From M3007 sp037445225 (lineage in GTDB: Bacteria; Bacteroidota; Bacteroidia; Chitinophagales; Saprospiraceae): a stretch of DNA of 64,000 bases. Positions 18,085-27,057 of the stretch are shown one piece after another (within the stretch, counting starts at the first letter, position 1; each line of letters starts with the position of its first letter). The position numbers were made by a program, and so were the translations under genes. Under the pieces are notes generated by a model that saw only the letters and a program-made list of their open reading frames with translations, was not told the origin of the DNA and made no database searches. The DNA is taken from assembly GCA_037445225.1 (NCBI GenBank), contig JBBIKW010000016.1, positions 1 through 64,000 of the forward strand. Direction: 5' to 3'.

Positions 18085-20369
18085 TGTTTTAAAAAGAGGC
18101 GATGCGCTTGCCGACTGCCGTCGTTAGCGGTAAGGTGTAGCCAATACACGCCGTTAGGCAGGGCGCTGAGCGCGATGCGGAGGGGCTCTTGGAAGGCTTC
18201 TCCTTGAGCGAGAGTTTGCCCTAGGGGCGTCTGTATTGACCAGTAGAAGGGTTGCCCGATGTTCCACGTGACTTCGAGTGCATGACGGGCTGGGTTAGGC
18301 CACAGCTTGGGCTGCACAGCCAGGGGATGGTGGACGGGTGCGCTTGTTTGCGTAGTGCAGTCGCGCAGCTGGGTTTGGTACAGCGTTAGTCCGCCGCGAA
18401 GGTTTCCTATGACCACTTCTAAGGTGCCATCGCCGTCGAGGTCGGCAAAGGCGGGAGAGGAGCGTTCCCCCTCATCAACCTCTCCCCACTTTTTGGAAAC
18501 GATAGGGAAGGCGGAGCTAGTCGGCGTTAAGCCGGAATAAGCCTCGAGGGTGCCGCTAAAATTGCCGCAAACCACCCATTGCTCTCCGCTGGGCTGGAGT
18601 ATTACTGCTGGTCGGCTGAAGCCGACACCTACCTCCGAGCGGGTGTCGATGGCTCCGAGGCGGTTGATGGTGGGTTGGGTCTCGAAGATGGGGTTATCTG
18701 GAGCGCCGACGTTGCGGAAATAGGAGACGGCGCCGTTTCGCTTGCCGGTGAGGATGTCGGTAGCGCCATCGCCATCGACATCGGCGATGCAGGGTGCCGA
18801 AAAGGTACCCGTATTCATGCCGGCCCACATAGGGCGGAAGTCCTGTTGCAGCTGCATGGGTTGGCCGGGACCAGCGGTGTTGAAAAAGCAATAGAAGCCG
18901 CCCGTGCTGCTGCCCACCAACAGGTCGAGGTCGCCGTCGTTATCTAAGTCGCCAAACGCAGGCACATAATCGCTACTGGCGTTGGAAAAGGCCGACATGC
19001 CCAGCCAGTCGCTATCGACCAGTTCGAAACGCGGACTGGTAGGGGTGCCGGTGTTGAGGCACAGGTACAAGCTAGCGGTGCCGGTAGGAGTTGTTGTGTA
19101 GTAGCCGCTATTGCCCACGACCAGGTCTAGGAGGTCGTCGCCGTTGACGTCGGCTATGGCGGGGTGCGAGCTGCTGCCCACGTCTATCATGTCGCCGACG
19201 AGGAAGCGCTTGCTTTCCAGTTCGAAGGAGTGGCCCACGGCAGCGGTGTTTTCGTAAAACCAGACGTTTTGGCGGTCTTCGGAGCCGTATCGGTTGTTGG
19301 GCGCCACTAGCATGTCTTTCTTGCCGTCGTTATTTGCGTCGAGATAGTAGGCTGCCGGGAATTGAGGCATATCCACGGGTGTGCTGTAGGAGGGGAAATT
19401 GACGTCTTGCTCGGCCATCCAAGCTTGTGTCGGAGTGCCGTAGTTAACCATCATGTTCATGCAGCGGAAAGACACGTCGCCACTGACCATCTCCAAGTCG
19501 CCGTCGCCGTCGTCGTCGTAAAGCATTAGGGTGGAGCCGGGATGGAGACCACCGCCTCGTTCTTCGACGGTATGGCCGCGCAAAAAATCCACGCAGGTAT
19601 CGGGGCGTGGGCTGAGGTTGTTGACGCAGAAGTTCAGGCCCGTCTCGAAAAAGCGGCCCCAACAGCGATCCTCTACGACGAAGTGGAGGCTGTCGCGCCC
19701 AAAGCCCTCCTCCACGGAAGTATTTTTCACCCACCAGACATGCCCTCCAGAAATACCCTCAAAGGTCAGAATGTCTAAGTCGCCATCCCCATCTACATCA
19801 ACTACACCCGGCACATCGGTGGGGGCAATGACGAGGTTGAGCCACACGCCGGGGAGGGTAGAAGGATAGTAAATTAAGCTGTCGTTGCAATGCGCACAGC
19901 CCGGATAGTGGAAGAGGAAGGGCTTGAATTTCAGCACTTCGTTGTCGAAGTAGCCTTGAAAAACTTGCATTTCCTGGGAGTTGGCGGTCAGCCCGCAGCA
20001 GAAGATATCGGCGGCTCCGTCGCCGTTAAAATCGCGCAGCAGGGCATACTCGCGCAACGGCGGGAAATGGCAGGCGTATTCAGGAGCATAGCGGTAGGCT
20101 ATTGCGTTGGGCGTGCCTTCGTTGAGAAAGGTCAGGACGACATCGCCTGCGCGATCGAAGACTACCAGGTCGGGAATACCGTCCTGGTTGAGGTCGGCTG
20201 CTGAAAACTGCGGCGCGTTCAGCCCTCCGGCAAAGGCGTGCGGGAGCGAACGCCCCCCTTGAACAGCAGCTGCATTCCAAGCCGTAAAGCGCTGCTGGCC
20301 TGAAGCGATGGGTTGAACCGCGCCGACTGCAGCAATGGCCAACATCCACACGAGCCGTCGTGGGTACAT
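18081..20369 (-). CDS. Secreted FG-GAP/VCBS-repeat protein with T9SS sorting domain
   Basis: A 762-residue secreted protein. From the ATG at 20369 it has a signal peptide (RRLVWMLAIAAVGAVQPIAS); the upstream ATG at 20441 would place 24 extra residues before it. The body is built of at least nine calcium-binding-like repeats of the type DxDGDGxxDL (for instance DLNQDGIPDLVVFD and DLDNDGDLDLLVGS), which fold as a beta-propeller. The last 80 residues start with LWPNPARHALEV and look like a type IX secretion C-terminal sorting domain. Such proteins are exported by T9SS to the cell surface, often for adhesion. Its stop overlaps the thioredoxin start. Confidence 0.88.
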   Translation of the reverse strand: MYPRRLVWMLAIAAVGAVQPIASGQQRFTAWNAAAVQGGRSLPHAFAGGLNAPQFSAADLNQDGIPDLVVFDRAGDVVLTFLNEGTPNAIAYRYAPEYACHFPPLREYALLRDFNGDGAADIFCCGLTANSQEMQVFQGYFDNEVLKFKPFLFHYPGCAHCNDSLIYYPSTLPGVWLNLVIAPTDVPGVVDVDGDGDLDILTFEGISGGHVWWVKNTSVEEGFGRDSLHFVVEDRCWGRFFETGLNFCVNNLSPRPDTCVDFLRGHTVEERGGGLHPGSTLMLYDDDGDGDLEMVSGDVSFRCMNMMVNYGTPTQAWMAEQDVNFPSYSTPVDMPQFPAAYYLDANNDGKKDMLVAPNNRYGSEDRQNVWFYENTAAVGHSFELESKRFLVGDMIDVGSSSHPAIADVNGDDLLDLVVGNSGYYTTTPTGTASLYLCLNTGTPTSPRFELVDSDWLGMSAFSNASSDYVPAFGDLDNDGDLDLLVGSSTGGFYCFFNTAGPGQPMQLQQDFRPMWAGMNTGTFSAPCIADVDGDGATDILTGKRNGAVSYFRNVGAPDNPIFETQPTINRLGAIDTRSEVGVGFSRPAVILQPSGEQWVVCGNFSGTLEAYSGLTPTSSAFPIVSKKWGEVDEGERSSPAFADLDGDGTLEVVIGNLRGGLTLYQTQLRDCTTQTSAPVHHPLAVQPKLWPNPARHALEVTWNIGQPFYWSIQTPLGQTLAQGEAFQEPLRIALSALPNGVYWLHLTANDGSRQAHRLFLKQ

Positions 20370-20513
20370 ACGTGTTTTTTGTTTAAAGGAAAGGGTAAAT
20401 CTTCGACGGTTTTGGGGAAGGAGAAGACCTTTGTTCGACAAACTTGACTGGAAGCTCCATTACTAAGGCGAAAAAAGCGATGTTTAGCTTAAAATAAGTC
20501 TTTTTTGCGAAAT

Positions 20514-21107
20514 ATGTTGTACGAATTTGATGGTTTTCGACCAGTGATACACGAGACGGCGTTCGTGCATCCGCAGGCGGTGGTTATTGGGCGCGTGGCT
20601 ATTGGGCGCGAGGTGTACATTGGGCCGGGCGCTGTGCTGCGGGGCGACTGGGGGCGCATCGAGATTGCCGACGGATGCAACGTTCAGGAGAATTGCGTCG
20701 TCCACATGTTTCCCGGCGTAGCGGTGGTGCTGCACGAGAGCGCGCATATTGGGCACGGCGCGATCGTTCACGGAGCTGTCATCGGCCGAAATACCCTCAT
20801 CGGCATGAATGCCGTAGTGATGGACGAGGCAGAGGTAGGGCCGGAGTGCATCGTCGGTGCGCTGAGCTTTATCAAGAGTGGTGAAAAAATACCTGCCCGC
20901 AGCTTGGTGGCGGGCAACCCAGCGCGCATCGTGCGCGAGGTAAGCGACGAGATGTTGGCTTGGAAGACCGAGGGCACGCGCCTGTATCAGCGCCTGCCGG
21001 CCCAATGCCGAGAACAGCTGCGCCTTTGCGAGCCGTTGCGGGAAAAGCCCGACAGCTGGGAGGCGCAAGACGCGACCTATCGCCCGTGGAAGCGCTCCGG
21101 TCAATAG
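20514..21107 (+). CDS. Gamma-carbonic-anhydrase/PaaY-like hexapeptide-repeat protein
   Basis: A 197-residue left-handed beta-helix protein of the gamma-carbonic anhydrase/PaaY family. The hexapeptide pattern runs from about residue 15 to 130 (VVIGRVAIGREVYIGPGAVL and later repeats). Metal-binding histidines are visible in VVHMFPG and AHIGHGAIVHG. The C-terminal tail ends in a helix. PaaY-like members act as thioesterases or carbonic anhydrases; the exact reaction cannot be read from sequence. The ATG at 20514 is chosen over an earlier TTG. The last seven bases overlap the convergent proS gene. Confidence 0.85.
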   Translation: MLYEFDGFRPVIHETAFVHPQAVVIGRVAIGREVYIGPGAVLRGDWGRIEIADGCNVQENCVVHMFPGVAVVLHESAHIGHGAIVHGAVIGRNTLIGMNAVVMDEAEVGPECIVGALSFIKSGEKIPARSLVAGNPARIVREVSDEMLAWKTEGTRLYQRLPAQCREQLRLCEPLREKPDSWEAQDATYRPWKRSGQ

Positions 21108-22567
21108 GCCCGAGCGAAAAGGACGCGCTGCCGACTGGGTTTGCCAGTGAGCACGCATCGCCCTGCCTCTTGAGGCGCATCCAAGGGAATGCACCGAATG
21201 GTAGCCTTCGTACGCTCCTTGATCTCGAGTTCTGTTTCCGTCGTCCCGTCCCAATGGGCCAGGACAAAGCCGCCCTTATCTTCTAAGACCGCCTCAAAGT
21301 CGCTCCACGTATCGACCGGCGTGATGTGTTCGTCGCGGAATGCCTTAGCCCTCGAGAACAAATTCTGTTGGATGTCGTCCAGCAACTGGGCCACATAACT
21401 GTCTATAGCCTCCAAGGGGACATTGACTTTCTCTTTAGTATCTCGACGAGCCACTTCTACCTGGCCGGCGTCGAGGTCGCGCTGCCCCAATCCCAAGCGG
21501 ACGGGCACGCCGATCATTTCGTATTCAGCAAATTTGAAGCCCGGCCGATTTTGGTCGTCGTCGTCCACCTTGACCGAGATGCCTTTGGCGCGCAGCCGGT
21601 CGGCGATCTGATGCGCTGCGGGCATCAGCGTCGGCAAGGGTTTGGGAATAGGCACAATCACTACTTGGATGGGTGCCAACCGCGGCGGCAATACCAGTCC
21701 GTCGTCGTCGGAGTGGGTCATGATGAGGCCGCCGATGAGGCGGGTCGATACGCCCCACGACGTGGCCCAGACGTACTCCTGCTGATTGTCTTTGTTCAAG
21801 AACAGGACGTCAAAGGCCTTAGCAAAGTTCTGTCCTAAGAAGTGGGAGGTACCGGCTTGCAGCGCCTTGCCGTCTTGCATCAGTGCTTCGATACAAAACG
21901 TCTCGTCGGCTCCAGCAAAGCGCTCGTTGGGTGTTTTTACGCCTTTGATGACCGGCATAGCCATGTAATCTTCGGCGAAGCGGCGATAGATTTCCAAGAT
22001 TTTGAGCGTTTCCTCCATAGCCTCTTCGCGGGTGGCGTGGGCTGTGTGGCCCTCTTGCCAGAGGAATTCCGCCGTGCGCAGGAAGGCGCGCGTGCGCATC
22101 TCCCACCGCACTACGTTGGCCCATTGGTTGATGAGCAGCGGCAGGTCGCGATAGCTCTGGATCCAGTCGCGGTAGGTGTTCCAAATAATCGTCTCCGAAG
22201 TAGGGCGCACGATGAGCTCTTCTTCTAATCGGGCTTCTGGGTCGACAATTACCCCTTGCCCGTCAGGCGCATTTTTGAGGCGGTAATGGGTGACCACTGC
22301 GCACTCCTTGGCAAAGCCCTCAACGTGCGCCGCTTCGCGGCTCAGAAAACTTTTGGGAATGAATAGCGGAAAGTAGGCATTGACATGGCCAGTTTCTTTG
22401 AACATCTTGTCCAGCACGTCGCGCATCTTTTCCCAGATAGCGAACCCGTGGGGGCGGATGACCATACAGCCGCGCACCGGCGAGGAGTCGGCCAAGCCCG
22501 CCTTGCGCACAATGTCCAAGTACCATTGAGAGTAGTCTTCCGACCGCGGCGTGATTTCTTTTGCCAT
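21101..22567 (-). CDS. proS: Prolyl-tRNA synthetase, archaeal/eukaryote-like type
   Basis: A 488-residue class II synthetase that charges tRNA-Pro. Motif 2 and its surroundings are clear: RPTSETIIWNTYRDWI near residue 120, WANVVRWEMRTRAFLRTAEF near 150 and QEGHTAHATREEA. It lacks the editing insertion of the long bacterial ProS form and ends in tyrosine (LFARAY), as the short ProS type 3 does. This form is common in Bacteroidota. The ATG at 22567 begins the conserved N-terminus (MAKEITPRSEDYSQWY). It converges with the hexapeptide-repeat gene. Confidence 0.97.
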   Translation of the reverse strand: MAKEITPRSEDYSQWYLDIVRKAGLADSSPVRGCMVIRPHGFAIWEKMRDVLDKMFKETGHVNAYFPLFIPKSFLSREAAHVEGFAKECAVVTHYRLKNAPDGQGVIVDPEARLEEELIVRPTSETIIWNTYRDWIQSYRDLPLLINQWANVVRWEMRTRAFLRTAEFLWQEGHTAHATREEAMEETLKILEIYRRFAEDYMAMPVIKGVKTPNERFAGADETFCIEALMQDGKALQAGTSHFLGQNFAKAFDVLFLNKDNQQEYVWATSWGVSTRLIGGLIMTHSDDDGLVLPPRLAPIQVVIVPIPKPLPTLMPAAHQIADRLRAKGISVKVDDDDQNRPGFKFAEYEMIGVPVRLGLGQRDLDAGQVEVARRDTKEKVNVPLEAIDSYVAQLLDDIQQNLFSRAKAFRDEHITPVDTWSDFEAVLEDKGGFVLAHWDGTTETELEIKERTKATIRCIPLDAPQEAGRCVLTGKPSRQRVLFARAY

Positions 22568-22707
22568 AAACTATGCTGCCCAAATGCTTCTCGAGAGAGG
22601 AAAAAAGGCCTCCAGCTGCCCTTGCTGAACGCTTTTAAGCCAACTTTAACGCCCCCTGGGTGTTAACTTTAAGTGCCCTTTAACGTCAAAGAGGCGGCAA
22701 AAGTAAT

Positions 22708-22715
22708 TACATTTG
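22708..22715 (+). promoter_or_regulatory. Candidate -7 element of the Trp/Tyr-rich protein gene
   Basis: TACATTTG fits TAnnTTTG and lies 60 bases before the start codon at 22768. No TTG is found at the usual distance upstream. Confidence 0.35.
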
Positions 22716-22767
22716 ACCGTGAAAACAGGGCTTCGCCTTTCATTTGAAAAACTAAGCATGCTGAGCT

Positions 22768-23997
22768 ATGAAAAATATCCGCTTTTTATCGGCTTTCCTG
22801 GCGGTTTTTGCGTCGATGACAGGGGTAAACGCGCAAGACGACCTCTACTACAACCCGGACAAAGACCGCCCAGCCTATGCTGTGGAGGTACGCGACCAAA
22901 ATCGCGTCACGCAGCGCTATCGAGGCGACGACGATTATTACTACGACGAAGGTTACGACTTCGAGTATTCCTCGCGCATTCGGCGTTTTCATCGGCCCGT
23001 GCGAGTGGTCGATTATTACGATCCGTTTTTTGTGGACATGTGGATGTACGACCCCTTCTTTACGCCAGGGGTGAGCATCTACGTAGGTGGTTTTGCTGAC
23101 TATTGGATGTGGCGCCGCTGGATGCGCTGGCGCGCCTGGAACACTTGGGCTTGGCACGATCCCTTCTGGGGTTGGGGATTCAACCCGTGGGGGTGGGGTT
23201 GGAATGCGTGGAACCAGCCGTGGTACAACCCGTGGGTGTGGAACAACTACTTCTACGATCCTTACTGGGTATGGAACGGTTACAACCCTTACTGTCCTCC
23301 TAACATCTGGATCAACAACAACTACTGGTACAACAACACGGTGATAAATGCGCCCGGCTATAATCCGCGCACGTATGTTGGGCCGCGGCGCAGCGGGACG
23401 GTGGTCAGCCCCAGCTACGCGCGCATAGTCAGCAATACGGCGCCGTCGGAGCGCTTAGCGCCTCCGCGCGCTGGTGCTGAGGTTATCGAGTTGAAGCCGC
23501 AGCGCTCCATGGGTCGGGTAGAGACGGCGCCAGCAGAGCGGCTCCCGCAGGAGCGCAGGGGGGCGGGCCCAGCAACGCCGCTGCGTACCGGCAGAGAAGA
23601 GGTGCGTCCGGAGGGCCGACGCCCTGAGACAATGCCTTCGGAGCCGTATCGGCCGGGTCGGGAAGCAGTGCCGGAGCGTCCTGCGCGCGAGGCAAGACCT
23701 GAACGCATGCCTGCCCCGCGCACAGAGCCGAGCCCGGGGCGTTTGCCGCGCGAAGAGACAACACCACAGCGGCCGCCGCGCCGCGAAGCACCGCGCTACG
23801 ACGACCCTCGTCCGGAACGCCCCAGCCGCGGCAACGATACCTACTCGCCGCGGCGTTCGTATGAGCGCCCTTCTACCGATGGAGGTAGCGGGCGTTCGGG
23901 GGGCGGCTTCGGGCGGTCGGGAAGCCATCCCGGCGCCGGCAGCGGCCGCACCTCCTCTCCCTCGTCGGGCGGCAGCCCGCGCGGCCGCAACAACTGA
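22768..23997 (+). CDS. Exported protein with Trp/Tyr/Asn-rich and Pro/Arg-rich halves
   Basis: A 409-residue protein of unknown function. A signal peptide ends near residue 22 (SMTGVNAQ). Residues 25-110 are acidic and tyrosine-rich. About 110-200 form an extreme low-complexity zone dominated by Trp, Asn, Tyr, Pro and Gly, with repeated units such as NPWGWGWNAWN and NPWVWNNYFYDP. The C-terminal half is rich in Pro, Arg and Glu (RPERPSRG-like) and ends in Gly/Ser/Arg. No T9SS domain or enzyme motif is visible. Similar composition occurs in structural or adhesive envelope proteins, which is only a guess. A strong terminator follows. Confidence 0.8.
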   Translation: MKNIRFLSAFLAVFASMTGVNAQDDLYYNPDKDRPAYAVEVRDQNRVTQRYRGDDDYYYDEGYDFEYSSRIRRFHRPVRVVDYYDPFFVDMWMYDPFFTPGVSIYVGGFADYWMWRRWMRWRAWNTWAWHDPFWGWGFNPWGWGWNAWNQPWYNPWVWNNYFYDPYWVWNGYNPYCPPNIWINNNYWYNNTVINAPGYNPRTYVGPRRSGTVVSPSYARIVSNTAPSERLAPPRAGAEVIELKPQRSMGRVETAPAERLPQERRGAGPATPLRTGREEVRPEGRRPETMPSEPYRPGREAVPERPAREARPERMPAPRTEPSPGRLPREETTPQRPPRREAPRYDDPRPERPSRGNDTYSPRRSYERPSTDGGSGRSGGGFGRSGSHPGAGSGRTSSPSSGGSPRGRNN

Positions 23998-24030
23998 TAG
24001 TCTTTGTCCGTACTGACTCTAAATGATAGG

Positions 24031-24072
24031 GGAGGGGAAGTGAGCGCAGTAGCCTCTCTTCCCCTCCTTTTT
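24031..24072 (+). terminator. Intrinsic terminator
   Basis: GGAGGGGAAG at 24031-24040 pairs perfectly with CTTCCCCTCC at 24058-24067 across a 17-base loop, followed by five T residues. It closes the Trp/Tyr-rich protein gene. Confidence 0.8.
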
Positions 24073-24130
24073 AACAGCGGCACAGAGCGGAGCAGCCTTT
24101 ATCCTTAGGATCCTTAAACCGTATGTGGCG

Positions 24131-25597
24131 ATGAAACTCCACTGGTCTATCTTGAGCCTACTCTTCGCAAGCAGCGCTGGCGCGCAGACGGCGTCCGACG
24201 CCATACGCTACGCCCTTCTCAACCCAGCCGGCACCGGCCGGCTCGTCGGGGTGGGCGGTGCTTTTGGCGCACTGGGCGCCGAGTTCACAGCTACCAGCCT
24301 GAATCCAGCTGGGCTAGCGATGTATCGCACTGGCGAGCTGGTGTTCTCTCCAGCGCTCCGCTTTGCCAATACCGAAGCGGCTCACCCCAGCTCTGGCTTC
24401 CCCTTTCAGGAAGACCGGTCGGCCTTCCGCTTCGACAACATAGGTATAGTGTTTCACACGCCTACGCGTCGAAGTCGCTGGAAAACCTTCAACGTCGGAA
24501 TTGGGCTGAATCAAATGGCCAACTTCCACCGCGACATCTATTATTCGGGTTACGTCGAAGGTACTATTCTCAACAACTGGTTTGCAGAAGCAGAGCCGCT
24601 GCTTCAAGCTGATCCCAGCGGAGGCAGCTTAGACCCTTTCACAGGAGGACTAGCCTTTGAGACCAATGCCTTCTATTTTCAGAATAACCGGCCTTACTAC
24701 GACTTTTACGGAAACGAAAACGCCGGCATCTTACAGACACATACGATCTCTCAATCCGGCCAAATTAACGAGCTGGCCTTCTCCTTTGCGGGCAACTACG
24801 ACGAAAAGCTCTTTGTAGGAGCCACCTTAGGTGTCCCCATCAGCCGCTATGCTTTCGACGGCGATTATCGGGAAATAGACGCTGACGGCAACGTCACCTT
24901 TTTCGATAACCTCAATTTCAGCGAGTTTTTGGAAACCAACGGACTAGGATTTAACACCAAGTTCGGTGTGATATATCGACACACGCAGGCGCTGCGCATC
25001 GGTATGTATTTTCACACCCCTACCTGGTGGCGCCTGACGGATAACTTTGACAACTCCTTTTCCTACCAATATACCGACGGCAGCGGCACCAACCAGATCA
25101 GCGCGCTCTCGCCCGATGGCTCCTTCGAATACCGCCTCACGACGCCCTGGCGCGCTGGGGTGAGCTCTGCTTTTCTCTTTCAGAAGAACGGCTTCCTCAG
25201 CGCCGATGTCGAGTGGGTAGATTACAGCACCGCCCGCTACAACTTCACGCCGGGTACGGCCGACATAGGGCTAAAAGAGCAGGAGCGGGCGATCAACAGC
25301 GATATCCGCCGTCAGTACAAGGGAACGGCGAATATCCGCTTAGGCGGAGAATGGGCCTTATCGGCATTTCGCCTGCGCGCTGGCGTAAACTTGATAGGCA
25401 GACCGGAAGCGGCGGAGCCCGGTTTTAACGTGGGCTTTTCAGGCGGCGTTGGCGTCAAGGCCCGCGGTTTTTTCTTAGACTTAGGCGTCCGCACGCGCAG
25501 TCAGCCGGGCGTAGTTGTCCCTTATGTGGACGCGCCGGCGATACGAACGCAAAACCGAACGACCGAGGCGCTGCTTTCCGTTGGATTTAAACTCTAA
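24131..25597 (+). CDS. FadL/OMPP1-like outer-membrane transport protein
   Basis: A 488-residue outer-membrane beta-barrel protein. It has a signal peptide (WSILSLLFASSAGAQ). The N-terminus then resembles the hydrophobic-compound transporters of the FadL/TodX type, with a Bacteroidota flavour: DAIRYALLNPAGTGRLVG, a GGAFGALGAEFTATSLNPAG stretch and alternating aromatic strands to the C-terminus (LLSVGFKL). The ATG at 24131 directly precedes the signal peptide; one two codons earlier is possible. It likely lets fatty acids or other hydrophobic molecules cross the outer membrane. It is flanked by a terminator on the left and by folC 127 bases to the right. Confidence 0.85.
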   Translation: MKLHWSILSLLFASSAGAQTASDAIRYALLNPAGTGRLVGVGGAFGALGAEFTATSLNPAGLAMYRTGELVFSPALRFANTEAAHPSSGFPFQEDRSAFRFDNIGIVFHTPTRRSRWKTFNVGIGLNQMANFHRDIYYSGYVEGTILNNWFAEAEPLLQADPSGGSLDPFTGGLAFETNAFYFQNNRPYYDFYGNENAGILQTHTISQSGQINELAFSFAGNYDEKLFVGATLGVPISRYAFDGDYREIDADGNVTFFDNLNFSEFLETNGLGFNTKFGVIYRHTQALRIGMYFHTPTWWRLTDNFDNSFSYQYTDGSGTNQISALSPDGSFEYRLTTPWRAGVSSAFLFQKNGFLSADVEWVDYSTARYNFTPGTADIGLKEQERAINSDIRRQYKGTANIRLGGEWALSAFRLRAGVNLIGRPEAAEPGFNVGFSGGVGVKARGFFLDLGVRTRSQPGVVVPYVDAPAIRTQNRTTEALLSVGFKL

Positions 25598-25724
25598 TCG
25601 CGGCGCGCCCGCTCGAAGCCTTTTGCCCTGAACCGACCACACACGGCTGCAGTGGAAGCCTCCGAGCAGTTTTTATCGCGGCGTTGCCTTACTGAAGAGC
25701 ATCGGCAAAGGTGAACTTTGCAGC

Positions 25725-27053
25725 ATGAAATACGCCGCTGCGCTTCAGTACCTGTACGAGCACCTGCCCATGTTTCAGCGCATTGGGCCGGCTGCATACA
25801 AGAAAGACTTGACCAACATTCGCGCTTTGTGCGAACATTTGGGCCATCCCCACCAGCGCTTCGCCACCTTGCACGTGGCCGGCACCAACGGAAAAGGATC
25901 GGTGAGCCATTTTTTGGCGGCCCTCTGCCAATTGGCAGGGTTAAAGACAGGGCTGTATATCAGTCCGCACTACAAGGACTTTCGCGAGCGCATTAAAATC
26001 AACGGCCAATACATTTCGGCTCGGCGCGTGGCGGCGTTCGTGGAGCAACACCGCGCCGCCATCGAGGACATCCGCCCCTCTTTTTTTGAGCTGTGTGTGG
26101 CCATGGCTTTTGATCACTTTGCGCGCGAGCAAGTAGATATCGCCGTCATAGAGGTAGGCTTGGGAGGGCGTTTAGACAGCACGAACATCATCACGCCCTT
26201 GCTCAGCGTCATCACGAACATCAGCTACGACCACCAGGATATGTTGGGCGACACCTTAGCGCAGATTGCCGGCGAAAAGGCGGGCATCATCAAGCCCGGT
26301 GTCCCTGTGGTTGTAGGAGAGACGCATCCCGAGTCGGCGCCCGTCTTTCTGAAGAAAGCAGAGGAAAATGCCGCCACCATTGTGTTTGCCGACCAGCACT
26401 ATGCAGTGCAAGAGGTATCCTCCGACTGGGAGTGCACGACATACGACGTTTACAGGCAGGGAGAGCCTTATCTGAGCGGACTGACTGTGGACGTAGCAGG
26501 GGCCTTCCAAACCCGAAACTTGGCCACTACCCTACAGGCGTGGGAGGTGTTTGTCCGGGAAGCTGCCTACCGCTGGAGGGCGACGCCGGAGCAATGGCAA
26601 ATAGGGCGGTTGTTGCACAGCACCCCGGGGGGGAGTTTCTTCTTTCCGGCGCGCCAGCTGACGCGTTTCCAAGGGCGTTGGCAAGTGATCGGCCGAGCAC
26701 CTACCGTGCTGTGCGACAGCGCGCACAACGAGGCGGCGTTGCAAATCCTTTGGGAGCGGCTAAGAGCGGTCTCTGCCAAGCGGATCCACGTAGTGCTCGG
26801 TTTTGTTCGCGACAAGGAAACGGCGCTGCTACTGGCTTGCTTTCCCACCTCGGCGCGCTACTATTTTGCTAAGGCAAACATTCCAAGGGGCTTAGACGCT
26901 GAGCTCTTGCGCGAAAGAGCAGTCGCTTTCGGGCTTCAGGGGCGCGCCTATCGGTCAGTGCGCCATGCCCTGCGCGCGGCGCTGCGGGCGGCCACGCCGG
27001 AAGATTTGGTCGTCGTGACGGGCAGCATTTTCGTCGTAGCGGAAGTGTTGTAA
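25725..27053 (+). CDS. folC: Folylpolyglutamate synthase / dihydrofolate synthase
   Basis: A 442-residue Mur-ligase-fold enzyme that adds glutamate to dihydropteroate and folates. The ATP-binding loop is HVAGTNGKGSVSHFLAAL near residue 47; the substrate-lid region DIAVIEVGLGGRLDSTNII near 140, the VITNISYDHQDMLGDT motif and the C-terminal domain (VLGFVRDKE) complete the family pattern. Length is normal. It ends only four bases before the stop codon of the convergent TPR protein gene. Confidence 0.95.
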   Translation: MKYAAALQYLYEHLPMFQRIGPAAYKKDLTNIRALCEHLGHPHQRFATLHVAGTNGKGSVSHFLAALCQLAGLKTGLYISPHYKDFRERIKINGQYISARRVAAFVEQHRAAIEDIRPSFFELCVAMAFDHFAREQVDIAVIEVGLGGRLDSTNIITPLLSVITNISYDHQDMLGDTLAQIAGEKAGIIKPGVPVVVGETHPESAPVFLKKAEENAATIVFADQHYAVQEVSSDWECTTYDVYRQGEPYLSGLTVDVAGAFQTRNLATTLQAWEVFVREAAYRWRATPEQWQIGRLLHSTPGGSFFFPARQLTRFQGRWQVIGRAPTVLCDSAHNEAALQILWERLRAVSAKRIHVVLGFVRDKETALLLACFPTSARYYFAKANIPRGLDAELLRERAVAFGLQGRAYRSVRHALRAALRAATPEDLVVVTGSIFVVAEVL

Positions 27054-27057
27054 TTGT

